The position numbers and the translations under genes were made by a program. From Pseudomonadota bacterium (GTDB lineage: Bacteria > Pseudomonadota > Alphaproteobacteria > Rhizobiales > Rhizobiaceae), in NCBI GenBank assembly GCA_020161665.1, contig JAIUPA010000021.1:1-64000 (forward strand): DNA of 64,000 nucleotides. The letters run 5' to 3'. Under the pieces are notes generated by a model. That model had not been told where the DNA came from, did no database searches, and saw only the letters and a program-made list of their open reading frames with translations. Each line of letters begins with the position of its first letter. Positions within the stretch are counted from its first letter, which is position 1. Shown here piece after piece: positions 8,839-16,587 of the stretch.

Positions 8839-9486
8839 ATGGCAGCACTGACCATCATCATTGCCGATGACCATCCACTTTTTCGTGGGGCATTGCGCCA
8901 GGCCGTCGACGGCATGGAAGGCCATGTCACCATCATTGAAGCCGGGGATTTCGACGCAGCGCGCAAGGCTGCCAGCGAGCATTCCGACGCCGATGTCATG
9001 TTGCTGGATCTGGCCATGCCGGGCGTCAGCGGCTTTTCCGGCCTGATGTCGCTGCGCGCCGAGTTCTACAGTCTTCCCATCGTCATCGTTTCAGCGACGG
9101 ATGATGCGACGACGGTGCACCGCGCGATCGAGCTTGGCGCTTCCGGCTTCATCTCCAAGTCCTCGGGCATTGACGACATTCGCAACAGCATCCGTATCGT
9201 GCTGGAAGGCGATATCGCCACGCCGAAGTCCTACAAGGGCGCGAAGGAACATGACCCGGATATGGCGGACCTCATCAGCCGCCTGCGCACCCTGACGCCG
9301 CAGCAGAACCGCGTGCTGAACATGCTGCGCGAAGGGCTTTTGAACAAGCAGATCGCCTATGAGCTTGGCGTTTCCGAAGCCACGATCAAGGCGCATGTCT
9401 CGGCCATCCTGCTCAAGCTCAAGGTGGACAGCCGCACGCAGGCCGTGATCCAGTTGAGCCGTATCAACATGCCGATGGTTGCCTGA
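8839..9486 (+). CDS. NarL/FixJ-type response regulator (orphan)
   Basis: A 215-residue two-component regulator. The receiver domain has the acidic pair ADDH (residues 9-12), the phosphoacceptor Asp57 in MLLDLAMPG, a Ser at the SATDD position and Lys in ISKSSG. The C-terminal LuxR-type helix-turn-helix begins LTPQQNRVLNML and includes NKQIAYELGVSEATIKAHV. The true start is the ATG at 8839, preceded by GGGAGGGA. No histidine kinase is adjacent, so the partner is unknown. A strong terminator follows 27 bases after the stop, so it is monocistronic. Confidence 0.9.
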   Translation: MAALTIIIADDHPLFRGALRQAVDGMEGHVTIIEAGDFDAARKAASEHSDADVMLLDLAMPGVSGFSGLMSLRAEFYSLPIVIVSATDDATTVHRAIELGASGFISKSSGIDDIRNSIRIVLEGDIATPKSYKGAKEHDPDMADLISRLRTLTPQQNRVLNMLREGLLNKQIAYELGVSEATIKAHVSAILLKLKVDSRTQAVIQLSRINMPMVA

Positions 9487-9512
9487 TCCGGCGCCGGCAT
9501 AACAACCCCTTT

Positions 9513-9538
9513 AAAAGCAGCCTCCGGGCTGCTTTTTT
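9513..9538 (+). terminator. Rho-independent terminator of the response regulator gene
   Basis: AAAAGCAGCC pairs with GGCTGCTTTT around a TCCG loop, followed by a continuous T run. It lies 27 bases after the stop codon. Confidence 0.9.
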
Positions 9539-9671
9539 GTTGGCCGGATGGGCGGAGTGAGGATTTTATTCCTCTTGCTCTTTACGTTTCGGCTGGCAGC
9601 CGCTAAATTCCACGCGCACAGGTTGCCTCGGATTGCCGTGAGGCAGGAGGATTGCCGAAGGGAGTGGCGAG

Positions 9672-10343
9672 ATGTTGTCGCACGAGGCCATTTGGGGAGC
9701 GCTGGACGCGCTGGCCGAAACAAACCGGCTGACGCCTTCAGGACTGGCGCGCAAGGCAGGACTTGACCCGACCGCCTTCAACAAGTCAAAGCGGCTGGGG
9801 CCGGATGGCCGTTTGCGCTGGCCTTCAACGGAATCGGTGGCCAAGGTTCTGGAGGCCACCGGGGCCAGTCTTGATGATCTTTTTGGCCATCTGCAGGCCG
9901 GTTCCATGGCCGTGAGCACACCACCTGCGGAAGACAATTTCCCACCGCAATCCTCCTCCATCCCGCTTCTTGGTTTCGCGCAGGCCGGGGCTGGCGGCTT
10001 CTTTGACGATGGCGGTTTTCCCGCCGGACAGGGCTGGGATGTGGTGGATTTTCCCGCCGGACCGCCGCGTCGCAGCGGGCTTTATGCGTTGGAAGTGCAG
10101 GGCGAAAGCATGCTGCCGCTCTACCGTGATGGCGACGTTCTGATCGTGGAACCCGGCGCGCAGGTGCGCCGTGGCGACCGCGTCGTGGTCAAGACCCGTG
10201 AGGGCGAAATCATGGCCAAGGTGCTCTTTCGCCAGTCGGCGCGCACCATCGAGCTTCTGTCGCTCAATCCGGACCATCCCAATCGCAGTTTCGAGATGGC
10301 CGATGTAGAATGGGTGGCGCGCATCATCTGGGCCAGCCAATAA
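9672..10343 (+). CDS. LexA-like S24 family transcriptional regulator
   Basis: A 223-residue protein with an N-terminal helix-turn-helix (LTPSGLARKAGLDPTAFNKSK, about residues 19-39) and a C-terminal S24 peptidase domain. The catalytic Ser146 lies in QGESMLP and a Lys at 183 in EIMAKVL, 37 residues later, exactly the Ser-Lys distance of E. coli LexA. Candidate self-cleavage Ala-Gly bonds are at 105-106 and 107-108 in FAQAGAGG. This is the arrangement of phage-type repressors inactivated by self-cleavage, but it is not LexA itself. Its targets are unknown. A short dyad TGCCTC-N10-GAGGCA (9624-9645) upstream could be its own operator (inference). Confidence 0.85.
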   Translation: MLSHEAIWGALDALAETNRLTPSGLARKAGLDPTAFNKSKRLGPDGRLRWPSTESVAKVLEATGASLDDLFGHLQAGSMAVSTPPAEDNFPPQSSSIPLLGFAQAGAGGFFDDGGFPAGQGWDVVDFPAGPPRRSGLYALEVQGESMLPLYRDGDVLIVEPGAQVRRGDRVVVKTREGEIMAKVLFRQSARTIELLSLNPDHPNRSFEMADVEWVARIIWASQ

Positions 10344-10356
10344 TTCCACGTGTCTA

Positions 10357-10455
10357 GAGCGCCGCGTGATCTTTCAGATTTGCTCTGCGCTTCAGCTCTT
10401 TGTTTGACCGCCTGTCTTAACCCCAAAGCCGGTTCCCACTTTTGGGAGGCCTGCT
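10357..10455. repeat. Dispersed extragenic repeat, copy A
   Basis: Alignable along almost its whole length with 23659-23765. Shared blocks in order are CTTTCAGAT, TGCT, a CTCTTTG/GTCTTTG block, an AAAGCCGGTTC/AAAACCGCT block, and CACTTTTG followed by the closing arm. Elements of this design are common between genes in Brucella/Ochrobactrum-type genomes (recalled). Non-coding. Confidence 0.65.
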
Positions 10456-11319
10456 TTAAAAGAGGCCCGCGGGGAAATAACGCAGATAGATTTCCTCCAG
10501 TCGGCCGTTCGACGACAGTTCGGCGAGCGCGTGATCGAATGCGGCAGCCAGAACCGCATCCTCGCGGCGTACCATGATGGCAAGCCCCTCGCCCAGATAG
10601 CGCTCCGAGACATAAGCGCCCGGCACCATCGCGCAGCAGCTTTCCGACGCACCGCTTGCCGTCCAGAAGACGAGGCGCAGCGCATCTGAAAACGCCGCGT
10701 CAACCTTTCCTTCTTTCAAACCGGCGAGAAGCAGCGCCTGGCTGTCATAAAGCGCCGGCTTCATGTGCGGAAAGTAAGCGCGAAACATGGCCTCATGGGC
10801 CGATCCCGCCACAACCCCGACGCGCCAATCCGGTGAAGGAATCTTCTCCGCGACCGGAGCCTTGCTTCTGACGGCGAAGCGGGCCGGAAGCGGCATGTAA
10901 GAGCGCGAGAAGGCAAATTCCGCCCGGCGCTCCGGCGTGATGGCGACGCCTGCGATCACCGCTTCGACCTGCCCCGCCTTCAAGGCCGCCTCCAGTTCAC
11001 TGAAGGGCAATGCCTGCACCTGACAACGGGCCTCCACCGCCAGAACCGCGCAGATCTCCCGAACGAGATCGACATGAAAGCCTGACAGCCGATCGCCCTG
11101 ATCGGCAAAGTTGAAGGGCGGAAAATCCGCGGTCGTCACGAAGCGCAGCCGCGGATAGGCAGAGATGTCCGGGCGCGGCAGATGTTCGCGCGCATCAAAC
11201 AGTAGCGGCAGCCCCATGCCGCCCTTGTCTTGCGTTCGCGCAACACCTGTCATGGCCAGAAATGCCAGCGCGATTGTCAGGGCTAACCTGCCAAAATGAG
11301 GGGATGAAAAAGATTTCAC
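10456..11319 (-). CDS. Periplasmic solute-binding protein (family 3, amino-acid type)
   Basis: A 287-residue type 3 solute-binding protein. After a signal peptide (hydrophobic LALTIALAFLAMTG, cleavage near VARTQ) the mature protein shows the family patterns TTADFPPFNF, GFHVDLVREI and AGVAITPERRAEFAFSRSY. I start it at a GTG (11319), which gives a clean signal peptide and no overlap with the divergent glycosyltransferase; the frame stays open to 11463, with ATG options at 11400 and 11391 that lack ribosome-binding sites. No ABC permease genes are adjacent, so it may be a sensor or an orphan binding protein. The ligand is unknown. Confidence 0.8.
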   Translation of the reverse strand: MKSFSSPHFGRLALTIALAFLAMTGVARTQDKGGMGLPLLFDAREHLPRPDISAYPRLRFVTTADFPPFNFADQGDRLSGFHVDLVREICAVLAVEARCQVQALPFSELEAALKAGQVEAVIAGVAITPERRAEFAFSRSYMPLPARFAVRSKAPVAEKIPSPDWRVGVVAGSAHEAMFRAYFPHMKPALYDSQALLLAGLKEGKVDAAFSDALRLVFWTASGASESCCAMVPGAYVSERYLGEGLAIMVRREDAVLAAAFDHALAELSSNGRLEEIYLRYFPAGLF

Positions 11320-11382
11320 GTTGGATATGATCCGTTCGGGAGGCCATTTTCGGCGAAGCGCCTCAGGCAGGTTAGCAGACTC

Positions 11383-13266
11383 ATGCGCCATGGAAAACAT
11401 GACGACACGACAGACGCCCATGAGACGCCTGCCCCGCCTTTTGCCGCCGGGGACCTTCTCCACGAGGCCGACGCACTTCTGGCCGCAGGCTTTCCCTCAC
11501 CCCTGATTGCGCAGATGGGTGCCCGAGCGCTTGCCCATGGCAGCACTATCGAAGACGAAATCCTCGCCGATGGATGGCCGGAAGACGACTACTATCAAAA
11601 GCTGGCGGCCTTTCTCGAGGTCCCGTTTCTGACCTCCCCGGACCCCGCCACGGTGATCGACAGCAGCGATCTGGATAGCCAGCTCATCCGCGCTGAAATG
11701 CTGCGGCTCCACCCGCCCGGTCGGGCGCCGGTCATCATCAACGTGCCGCAGGCGCGCCGCCTTGGCGAAATCAAGACGCTCTTGGACAGGCTTTCCGGCG
11801 CGCGCGCCTCTCTTGCCGTTTCAAGCCGCAGCGCTGTTCGTCGTGCAGTGTGGCAAACCGGCGAGCAGCGGCGTGTCCGGCAGGCTGTATCGCGCCTTTT
11901 CGATGATACGCCGCAGCTTTCGGCGCGCGTCACCTTGACGGGTCGACAGGGGCTGACAATCGGTGCCGCTGTGACCGGATTGGGCTTTGCCTTCATCGCT
12001 GCGCCATCACTCACCGGCGCTTTCGTCCACATGTCGGCCTCACTGTTTTATGCGGCGGGGCTTGCCTTCCGGGTGCTGGCACTGGCGCTTCACCGCAAGC
12101 CGACACCTGCCCCACTCCTCACCAGCGGTCCCTACCCCGTCTACACCGTGATGGTGGCGCTTTACCGCGAGCAGACCGTGGTGCCGCAACTGATCGAGGC
12201 GCTCAGACACCTCGACTGGCCGGTGGCCTGCCTCGATATCAAGTTCGTCTGCGAGGCCGGTGACAGCGATACGATTGCCGCCTTGCGCCAGCATGCGTCC
12301 GGCGCACCGTTTGAGATCATCGAGGTTCCGGCCATGCTGCCGATGACCAAGCCCAAGGCGCTTTGTTACGCCCTTGCCGGAGCGCGGGGCGCTTATACGG
12401 TCATTTATGACGCCGAGGATCGACCACATCCGCAGCAATTGCGCCAGGCGGCGGCGAAGTTTGCAACGGCGCCTCAGGAACTGGCCTGCCTTCAGGCCCC
12501 TCTTGTGATCGCCAATGGACGCGACAGCGTGCTGAGTGCGCTGTTCGCGCTGGAATATTCCGCTCTGTTTCGAAGCCTTCTGCCGACACTTGCCCGTCTT
12601 CGCCTGCCGCTGCCGCTTGGTGGAACGTCCAATCATTTCCGGACCGATGTACTGCGCGCTATCGGTGCGTGGGACCCATTCAATGTGACCGAGGATGCTG
12701 ACCTCGGCCTTAGGCTTCATCGATCTGGCTATCGCAGCGGTGTCATCGATGCGCCGACGCTTGAGGACGCGCCCGTCACCTTCCGGGTCTGGCTCAACCA
12801 GCGAACCCGATGGTACAAGGGCTGGATCCAGACATGGCTTGTGACGATGCGCGCGCCGCTTGCCTTGCGCCGGGAGCTTGGCACCGGAGCGTGGATCGTT
12901 TTTCATCTGCTGATTGGCGGGATGATCCTGTCCTCCCTCATCCATCCGATGATCATCGCGGCGCTGGCGATGGCGCTTATCAGCCTGCTTGACGGCTCAA
13001 GCGCCACCATGGGCCGGGAGGGCCTGCTGCTTCTCATCGACGGCTTCAACATTCTGGGCAGCTACATCATCATGCGGCAGATGGGTATGAAGCCGATGAG
13101 CAAGACTGAACGGCGCGCGGTCGGCTGGCGGCAACTGGCGCTGCCCGCCTATTGGCTGGCGCTTTCCTATGCGGCCTGGCGCGGGCTTCACGAGTTGACA
13201 AGCCGCCCCTTCCTTTGGCGAAAGACGCCGCACGAGCCGAGCGAGAACAAGACCGTCAAAAGCTGA
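11383..13266 (+). CDS. GT2 glycosyltransferase with N-terminal GspE-type domain
   Basis: A 627-residue inner-membrane glycosyltransferase. Residues ~20-150 resemble the T2SSE-N (GspE N-terminal) domain. Two hydrophobic helices (about 185-230) precede the catalytic GT2 domain with BcsA-like residues: the acidic YDAED (343-346), TED (437-438) and QRTRW (about 473). Further membrane helices lie at about 505-560 and 585-600. The combination resembles NfrB-type and rhizobial exopolysaccharide transferases and suggests processive polysaccharide synthesis or export. The sugar is unknown. Start: ATG at 11383, with AGG about 10 bases upstream. Confidence 0.85.
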   Translation: MRHGKHDDTTDAHETPAPPFAAGDLLHEADALLAAGFPSPLIAQMGARALAHGSTIEDEILADGWPEDDYYQKLAAFLEVPFLTSPDPATVIDSSDLDSQLIRAEMLRLHPPGRAPVIINVPQARRLGEIKTLLDRLSGARASLAVSSRSAVRRAVWQTGEQRRVRQAVSRLFDDTPQLSARVTLTGRQGLTIGAAVTGLGFAFIAAPSLTGAFVHMSASLFYAAGLAFRVLALALHRKPTPAPLLTSGPYPVYTVMVALYREQTVVPQLIEALRHLDWPVACLDIKFVCEAGDSDTIAALRQHASGAPFEIIEVPAMLPMTKPKALCYALAGARGAYTVIYDAEDRPHPQQLRQAAAKFATAPQELACLQAPLVIANGRDSVLSALFALEYSALFRSLLPTLARLRLPLPLGGTSNHFRTDVLRAIGAWDPFNVTEDADLGLRLHRSGYRSGVIDAPTLEDAPVTFRVWLNQRTRWYKGWIQTWLVTMRAPLALRRELGTGAWIVFHLLIGGMILSSLIHPMIIAALAMALISLLDGSSATMGREGLLLLIDGFNILGSYIIMRQMGMKPMSKTERRAVGWRQLALPAYWLALSYAAWRGLHELTSRPFLWRKTPHEPSENKTVKS

Positions 13267-13276
13267 AGGGAAAGAC

Positions 13277-13350
13277 TGGAGCGGGTAGCGGGAATCGAAC
13301 CCGCGCGTTCAGCTTGGGAAGCTGACAGGCTACCATTACATCATACCCGC
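13277..13350 (-). tRNA. tRNA-Gly (anticodon CCC)
   Basis: On the minus strand the acceptor stem GCGGGTA/TACCCGC, the T arm GCGGG-TTCGATT-CCCGC and the anticodon arm TCAGC-TTCCCAA-GCTGA are all intact. The loop gives anticodon CCC. The CCA end is encoded (13277-13279). Confidence 0.95.
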
Positions 13351-13418
13351 GACACAGGCCCACGGCGGGCGCTGCGCGTGGCGCACTCTTCTGACAGATC
13401 ATTCGCCCTGTCAAGCAC

Positions 13419-14516
13419 TTATGGAATTCTGAAATGCTTCGAAAGCTTGAGGCCCTGCGCCTGATAGTTGGAGCCCGCGCCGCTGCCATAAAGCGAGGCC
13501 GGGCGCTCGAGCATATGTTCATAGACGAGGCGGCCGACGATCTGGCCATGCTCGAGAATGAAGGGCACTTCGTGGCTGCGCACTTCCAACACCGCGCGAC
13601 TGCCCGAACCGCCCGCCGCTGCATGCCCAAAGCCCGGATCGAAGAAGCCTGCATAGTGAACGCGAAACTCGCCAACCAGCGGGTCGTAAGGCGTCATTTC
13701 CGCCGCATAAAGGGGCGGCACGTGCACGGCTTCGCGCGACACGAGAATGTAAAACTCATCCGGATCGAGGATCAGTTCGCCGCTGCCCCGGCTATAGATC
13801 GGCTCCCAGAAATCATAAACGTCATGCGCCGCCTTGCGGTCCACATCGATCACCGCCGTATGGTGCTTGCCGCGATAGCCGACCAGCCCGTCCGGCCCTG
13901 TGCCATTCAGATCAATGGACAGCGCAATCCCGCCGCCGGAGACGTTGGGCGTTTCGCTGGCGACCAGCGTTTCAGCCTCGTGAAGCGCATGGAGTTCCGC
14001 CTCACCCAGCAGTGACTGACCCTGACGGAAGCGGATCTGCGACAGGCGCGAGCCTTGACGCGCAACAATCGGAAAAGTGCGCGGCGAGACTTCGAGGTAA
14101 AGCCCGCCTTGATAACCTGCCGGAATCTTGTCGAATTCCTGCGCGAAATCGGTGATGACGCGGGTGAAGATATCGAGACGCCCGGTCGAGCTCTTCGGAT
14201 TGGCCGAAGCCGACAGCGACAGCGGCAGCGCCAGACTTTCCATCAACGGCACGATATAGACACAGCCGGTCTCCAGAACCGCGCCATTTTGCAGATCCAC
14301 CTCATGCAGCTTCAGACGGTCGAGTTTGTCCGCCACGCGATGGCCCGGACCGGGCATGAAGCTGGCGCGCACGCGATAGGCCGTCGGGCCAAGACGAAGG
14401 TCGAGACTGGCTGGCTGAACCTGATCGGCATCGAGTGGCGCCGCACTTTTCAGCGCGCCCGAGGCAAACAGCGCGTGGATGGCGCTATCGGCCAGAATAC
14501 CCGTTTTGTCCGTCAT
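13419..14516 (-). CDS. dcd: 2'-deoxycytidine 5'-triphosphate deaminase (long form)
   Basis: A 365-residue protein, about twice the length of E. coli Dcd (193), matching the alphaproteobacterial two-domain form. The N-terminal half has QPASLDLRLG (about 33) and SSTGRLDIFTRVI (about 110); the C-terminal half has a second dUTPase-like fold ending GQIVGRLVYEHM (about 325). It deaminates dCTP to dUTP for dTMP synthesis. Nucleotide-contact residues can be guessed but not proven. It is a single gene; downstream lies tRNA-Gly in the same direction. Confidence 0.9.
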   Translation of the reverse strand: MTDKTGILADSAIHALFASGALKSAAPLDADQVQPASLDLRLGPTAYRVRASFMPGPGHRVADKLDRLKLHEVDLQNGAVLETGCVYIVPLMESLALPLSLSASANPKSSTGRLDIFTRVITDFAQEFDKIPAGYQGGLYLEVSPRTFPIVARQGSRLSQIRFRQGQSLLGEAELHALHEAETLVASETPNVSGGGIALSIDLNGTGPDGLVGYRGKHHTAVIDVDRKAAHDVYDFWEPIYSRGSGELILDPDEFYILVSREAVHVPPLYAAEMTPYDPLVGEFRVHYAGFFDPGFGHAAAGGSGSRAVLEVRSHEVPFILEHGQIVGRLVYEHMLERPASLYGSGAGSNYQAQGLKLSKHFRIP

Positions 14517-14529
14517 GATCCTTCATCCC

Positions 14530-14640
14530 TTAGAGCCTTTCCGCCTTTCTTCGAACCGCGAAAACGCTCAGTTTCTTCGTCACGCATTTCCGAACGGAAA
14601 CCGGCATCCACTTTTCCTGGAAATGCTCCAGAGTTCCGCG
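14530..14640. repeat. Dispersed extragenic repeat, copy D (diverged)
   Basis: It ends in the block ACCGGC.TCCACTTTTCCTGGAAATGCTC, closely matching the end of copy C (28927-29030), including ATTTCC / GGAAAT inverted arms. Upstream blocks are looser. Non-coding, between dcd and the metZ leader. Confidence 0.5.
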
Positions 14641-14700
14641 AACAGAACCAAACTCTCATGCTTGACGCAAGGCGTGGGCAGGCGTAATGCACATTCTATT

Positions 14701-14757
14701 GTGGTGATTTGGCCGGTCGGCTTGCAGCCACGTTAAATAAGTAGCTAAAAAGACCGG
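14701..14757 (+). promoter_or_regulatory. SAM-II riboswitch (metA motif) upstream of metZ
   Basis: The segment contains the conserved SAM-II core: GTGG...CCAC as P1 (14701-14704 with 14728-14731), the TGATTTGG loop, CTTGCAGCCACGTTAAA, and AGTAGCTAAAAAG. The pseudoknot pairs CCGGTC (14713-14718) with GACCGG (14752-14757). SAM-II is known to bind S-adenosylmethionine in alphaproteobacterial metA/metZ/metC leaders and lower expression. It lies 57 bases before the metZ ATG. Confidence 0.93.
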
Positions 14758-14766
14758 GTTGTCGTC

Positions 14767-14800
14767 AAACCGGTCTGCTTTCGCGGCCGGTTTTGTTTTT
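14767..14800 (+). terminator. SAM-II expression platform: terminator with competing antiterminator
   Basis: AAACCGG (14767-14773) pairs with CCGGTTT (14787-14793), followed by TTTTGTTTTT. The same CCGGTC (14770-14775) can instead pair with GACCGG (14752-14757), which is the 3' strand of the SAM pseudoknot. SAM binding should therefore free the terminator; without SAM the antiterminator forms. The metZ ribosome-binding site GAAGG follows at 14801. Confidence 0.75.
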
Positions 14801-14813
14801 GAAGGCACCCGAT

Positions 14814-15998
14814 ATGACCAAGAAATGGCGTCCCGCAACCAACCTCGTCCATGGTGGAACCCTGCGCTCTCCTTACGGTGAGACCTCCGAGGCCATCTAT
14901 CTGACGCAGGGCTTCGTCTACGAAAATTCCGCTGCCGCCGAGGCCCGCTTCAAGGGCGAAACGGAAGGCTTCATCTACGCCCGTTATGCCAGCCCGACGA
15001 ACGACATGTTCGAAAAGCGCATGTGCCTTCTGGAAGGTGCGGAAGACGCGCGCGCGCTGGCATCCGGCATGGCCGCCGTTTCCGCCGCCATTCTCTGCCA
15101 GATCAAGGCCGGCGACCACATCGTGGCGGCGCGTGCGTTGTTCGGTTCCTGCCGCTGGGTGGTGGAAACGCTCGCCCCGCGCTACGGTGTCGAATGCACG
15201 CTGATCGATGGTCGCGACCTTGCCAACTGGGAAGCGGCCATCCGCCCCAATACCAAGCTGTTCTTCCTCGAAAGCCCGACGAACCCGACGCTGGAAGTGG
15301 TCGATATTGCCGGTGTTTCGGCACTCGCCAAGCAGATCGGCGCGAAGGTGGTGGTCGACAACGTGTTCGCCACGCCGCTTTTCCAGAAGCCGCTCGAACT
15401 CGGCGCCGATATCGTCGTCTATTCGGCGACCAAACATATCGATGGTCAGGGCCGTTGCCTCGGCGGCGTCATCCTTTCCGACAAGCAGTGGATTGAAGAG
15501 GTTCTTCAGGACTATTTCCGCCACACCGGCCCGGCCATGTCGCCGTTCAATGCCTGGGTGTTGCTGAAGGGCCTCGAGACGCTGCCGCTTCGCATTCGCC
15601 AGCAGCAGACGAATGCCGCGGCGATTGCCGATGTTCTGGCCAACCACAAGAAGGTCGCCAAGGTGATCTATCCGGGCCGCGCCGACCATCCGCAGGCCGA
15701 CATCATCGCCCGCCAGATGACCGGCGGCTCGACGCTGGTGGCGCTGGAACTCAAGGGTGGCAAGCAGGCTGCCTTCGCCCTTCAGGATGCGCTGGAGATC
15801 GTGAAGATTTCCAACAATCTGGGCGATGCGCGCAGCCTGATCACCCATCCGGCGACGACCACACACAAGAACCTGACGGACGAGGCGCGCGAGGAACTGG
15901 GCATTTCTGCCGGGACGTTGCGCCTTTCAGCCGGCCTTGAGGATACCGATGATCTGATCGAGGATTTCCTTGCCGCTCTGGACAAGGTTCCCGGCTGA
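14814..15998 (+). CDS. metZ: O-succinylhomoserine sulfhydrylase
   Basis: A 394-residue PLP enzyme of the Cys/Met metabolism family that makes homocysteine from O-succinylhomoserine and sulfide. Visible: YARYASPTNDMFEKR near the N-terminus, ASGMAAVSAA (about 83), the cofactor-proximal VVVDNVFATP (about 180) and the PLP lysine in SATKHIDGQGR (about 209). The start is the ATG at 14814 with GAAGG 8 bases upstream. Expression is predicted to be controlled by the SAM-II riboswitch just upstream, which supports the methionine assignment over cystathionine lyase alternatives. Confidence 0.93.
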   Translation: MTKKWRPATNLVHGGTLRSPYGETSEAIYLTQGFVYENSAAAEARFKGETEGFIYARYASPTNDMFEKRMCLLEGAEDARALASGMAAVSAAILCQIKAGDHIVAARALFGSCRWVVETLAPRYGVECTLIDGRDLANWEAAIRPNTKLFFLESPTNPTLEVVDIAGVSALAKQIGAKVVVDNVFATPLFQKPLELGADIVVYSATKHIDGQGRCLGGVILSDKQWIEEVLQDYFRHTGPAMSPFNAWVLLKGLETLPLRIRQQQTNAAAIADVLANHKKVAKVIYPGRADHPQADIIARQMTGGSTLVALELKGGKQAAFALQDALEIVKISNNLGDARSLITHPATTTHKNLTDEAREELGISAGTLRLSAGLEDTDDLIEDFLAALDKVPG

Positions 15999-16026
15999 GC
16001 AACGGCGAAGCAAGCTTGAAATCGAT

Positions 16027-16055
16027 GAGGGCGGCGAAGTGATTTCGCCGCCCTC
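16027..16055 (+). terminator. 12-bp hairpin after metZ
   Basis: GAGGGCGGCGAA and TTCGCCGCCCTC form a perfect 12-bp stem around GTGAT, 28 bases after the metZ stop. No T run follows, so it is either a 3' stabiliser or a weak terminator. Confidence 0.5.
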
Positions 16056-16159
16056 CTGGCCTTCCTTGACCTTGCCGCAAAGCTGGTCAATATGATCCGT
16101 GTCGGCGGCGGTTAAGTGCCTCGAAGCAGACGCCGATCGAGGCAAGAAGGGAAGTGACG

Positions 16160-16552
16160 ATGTATCGTGCCCGAACGCGCGACATCGAGATTGCCGTAGA
16201 GCCCTTTTATCTGGAGGAGCAATCCGATCCGGACGATAATCGGTATGTCTGGGGCTATCGCATCGTGATCGCCAACCACTCCCGCCATGCCGTCAAGCTG
16301 ACGCACCGCTACTGGAACATTACCGACCAGAATGGTCAGGTGGACGAAGTGTCCGGCCCCGGCGTTGTGGGTGATCAGCCGCGCATTCTGCCCGGTGCTG
16401 TCTACGAATATTCCTCCGGCTGCCCGCTCGACACGCCCTCGGGCATGATGTTCGGCCATTTCCGCATGGAAACCGATGATGGCGACAGCTTCAACGCCGC
16501 CGTCCCTGCCTTTTCGCTTGATCTGCCCGGGCTGGTGCGCGTTCTCAACTGA
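16160..16552 (+). CDS. apaG: ApaG family protein
   Basis: A 130-residue single-domain protein of the ApaG fibronectin-III-like fold. The signature segments are [11 protein letters not shown] (about 31), [10 protein letters not shown] (about 52), and GPGVVGDQP with the C-terminal [11 protein letters not shown]. coli ApaG is linked to Co2+ sensitivity and Mg2+ efflux; the biochemical role is unclear. The ATG at 16160 has AAGGG 8 bases upstream. It is followed after 35 bases by a Mg2+-type P-ATPase in the same direction, with no terminator between, so the pair is probably co-transcribed. Confidence 0.92.
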   Translation: MYRARTRDIEIAVEPFYLEEQSDPDDNRYVWGYRIVIANHSRHAVKLTHRYWNITDQNGQVDEVSGPGVVGDQPRILPGAVYEYSSGCPLDTPSGMMFGHFRMETDDGDSFNAAVPAFSLDLPGLVRVLN

Positions 16553-16587
16553 CGCAGCCGTCCCCTTTTCCCTCAAAGGAGGGAGCC

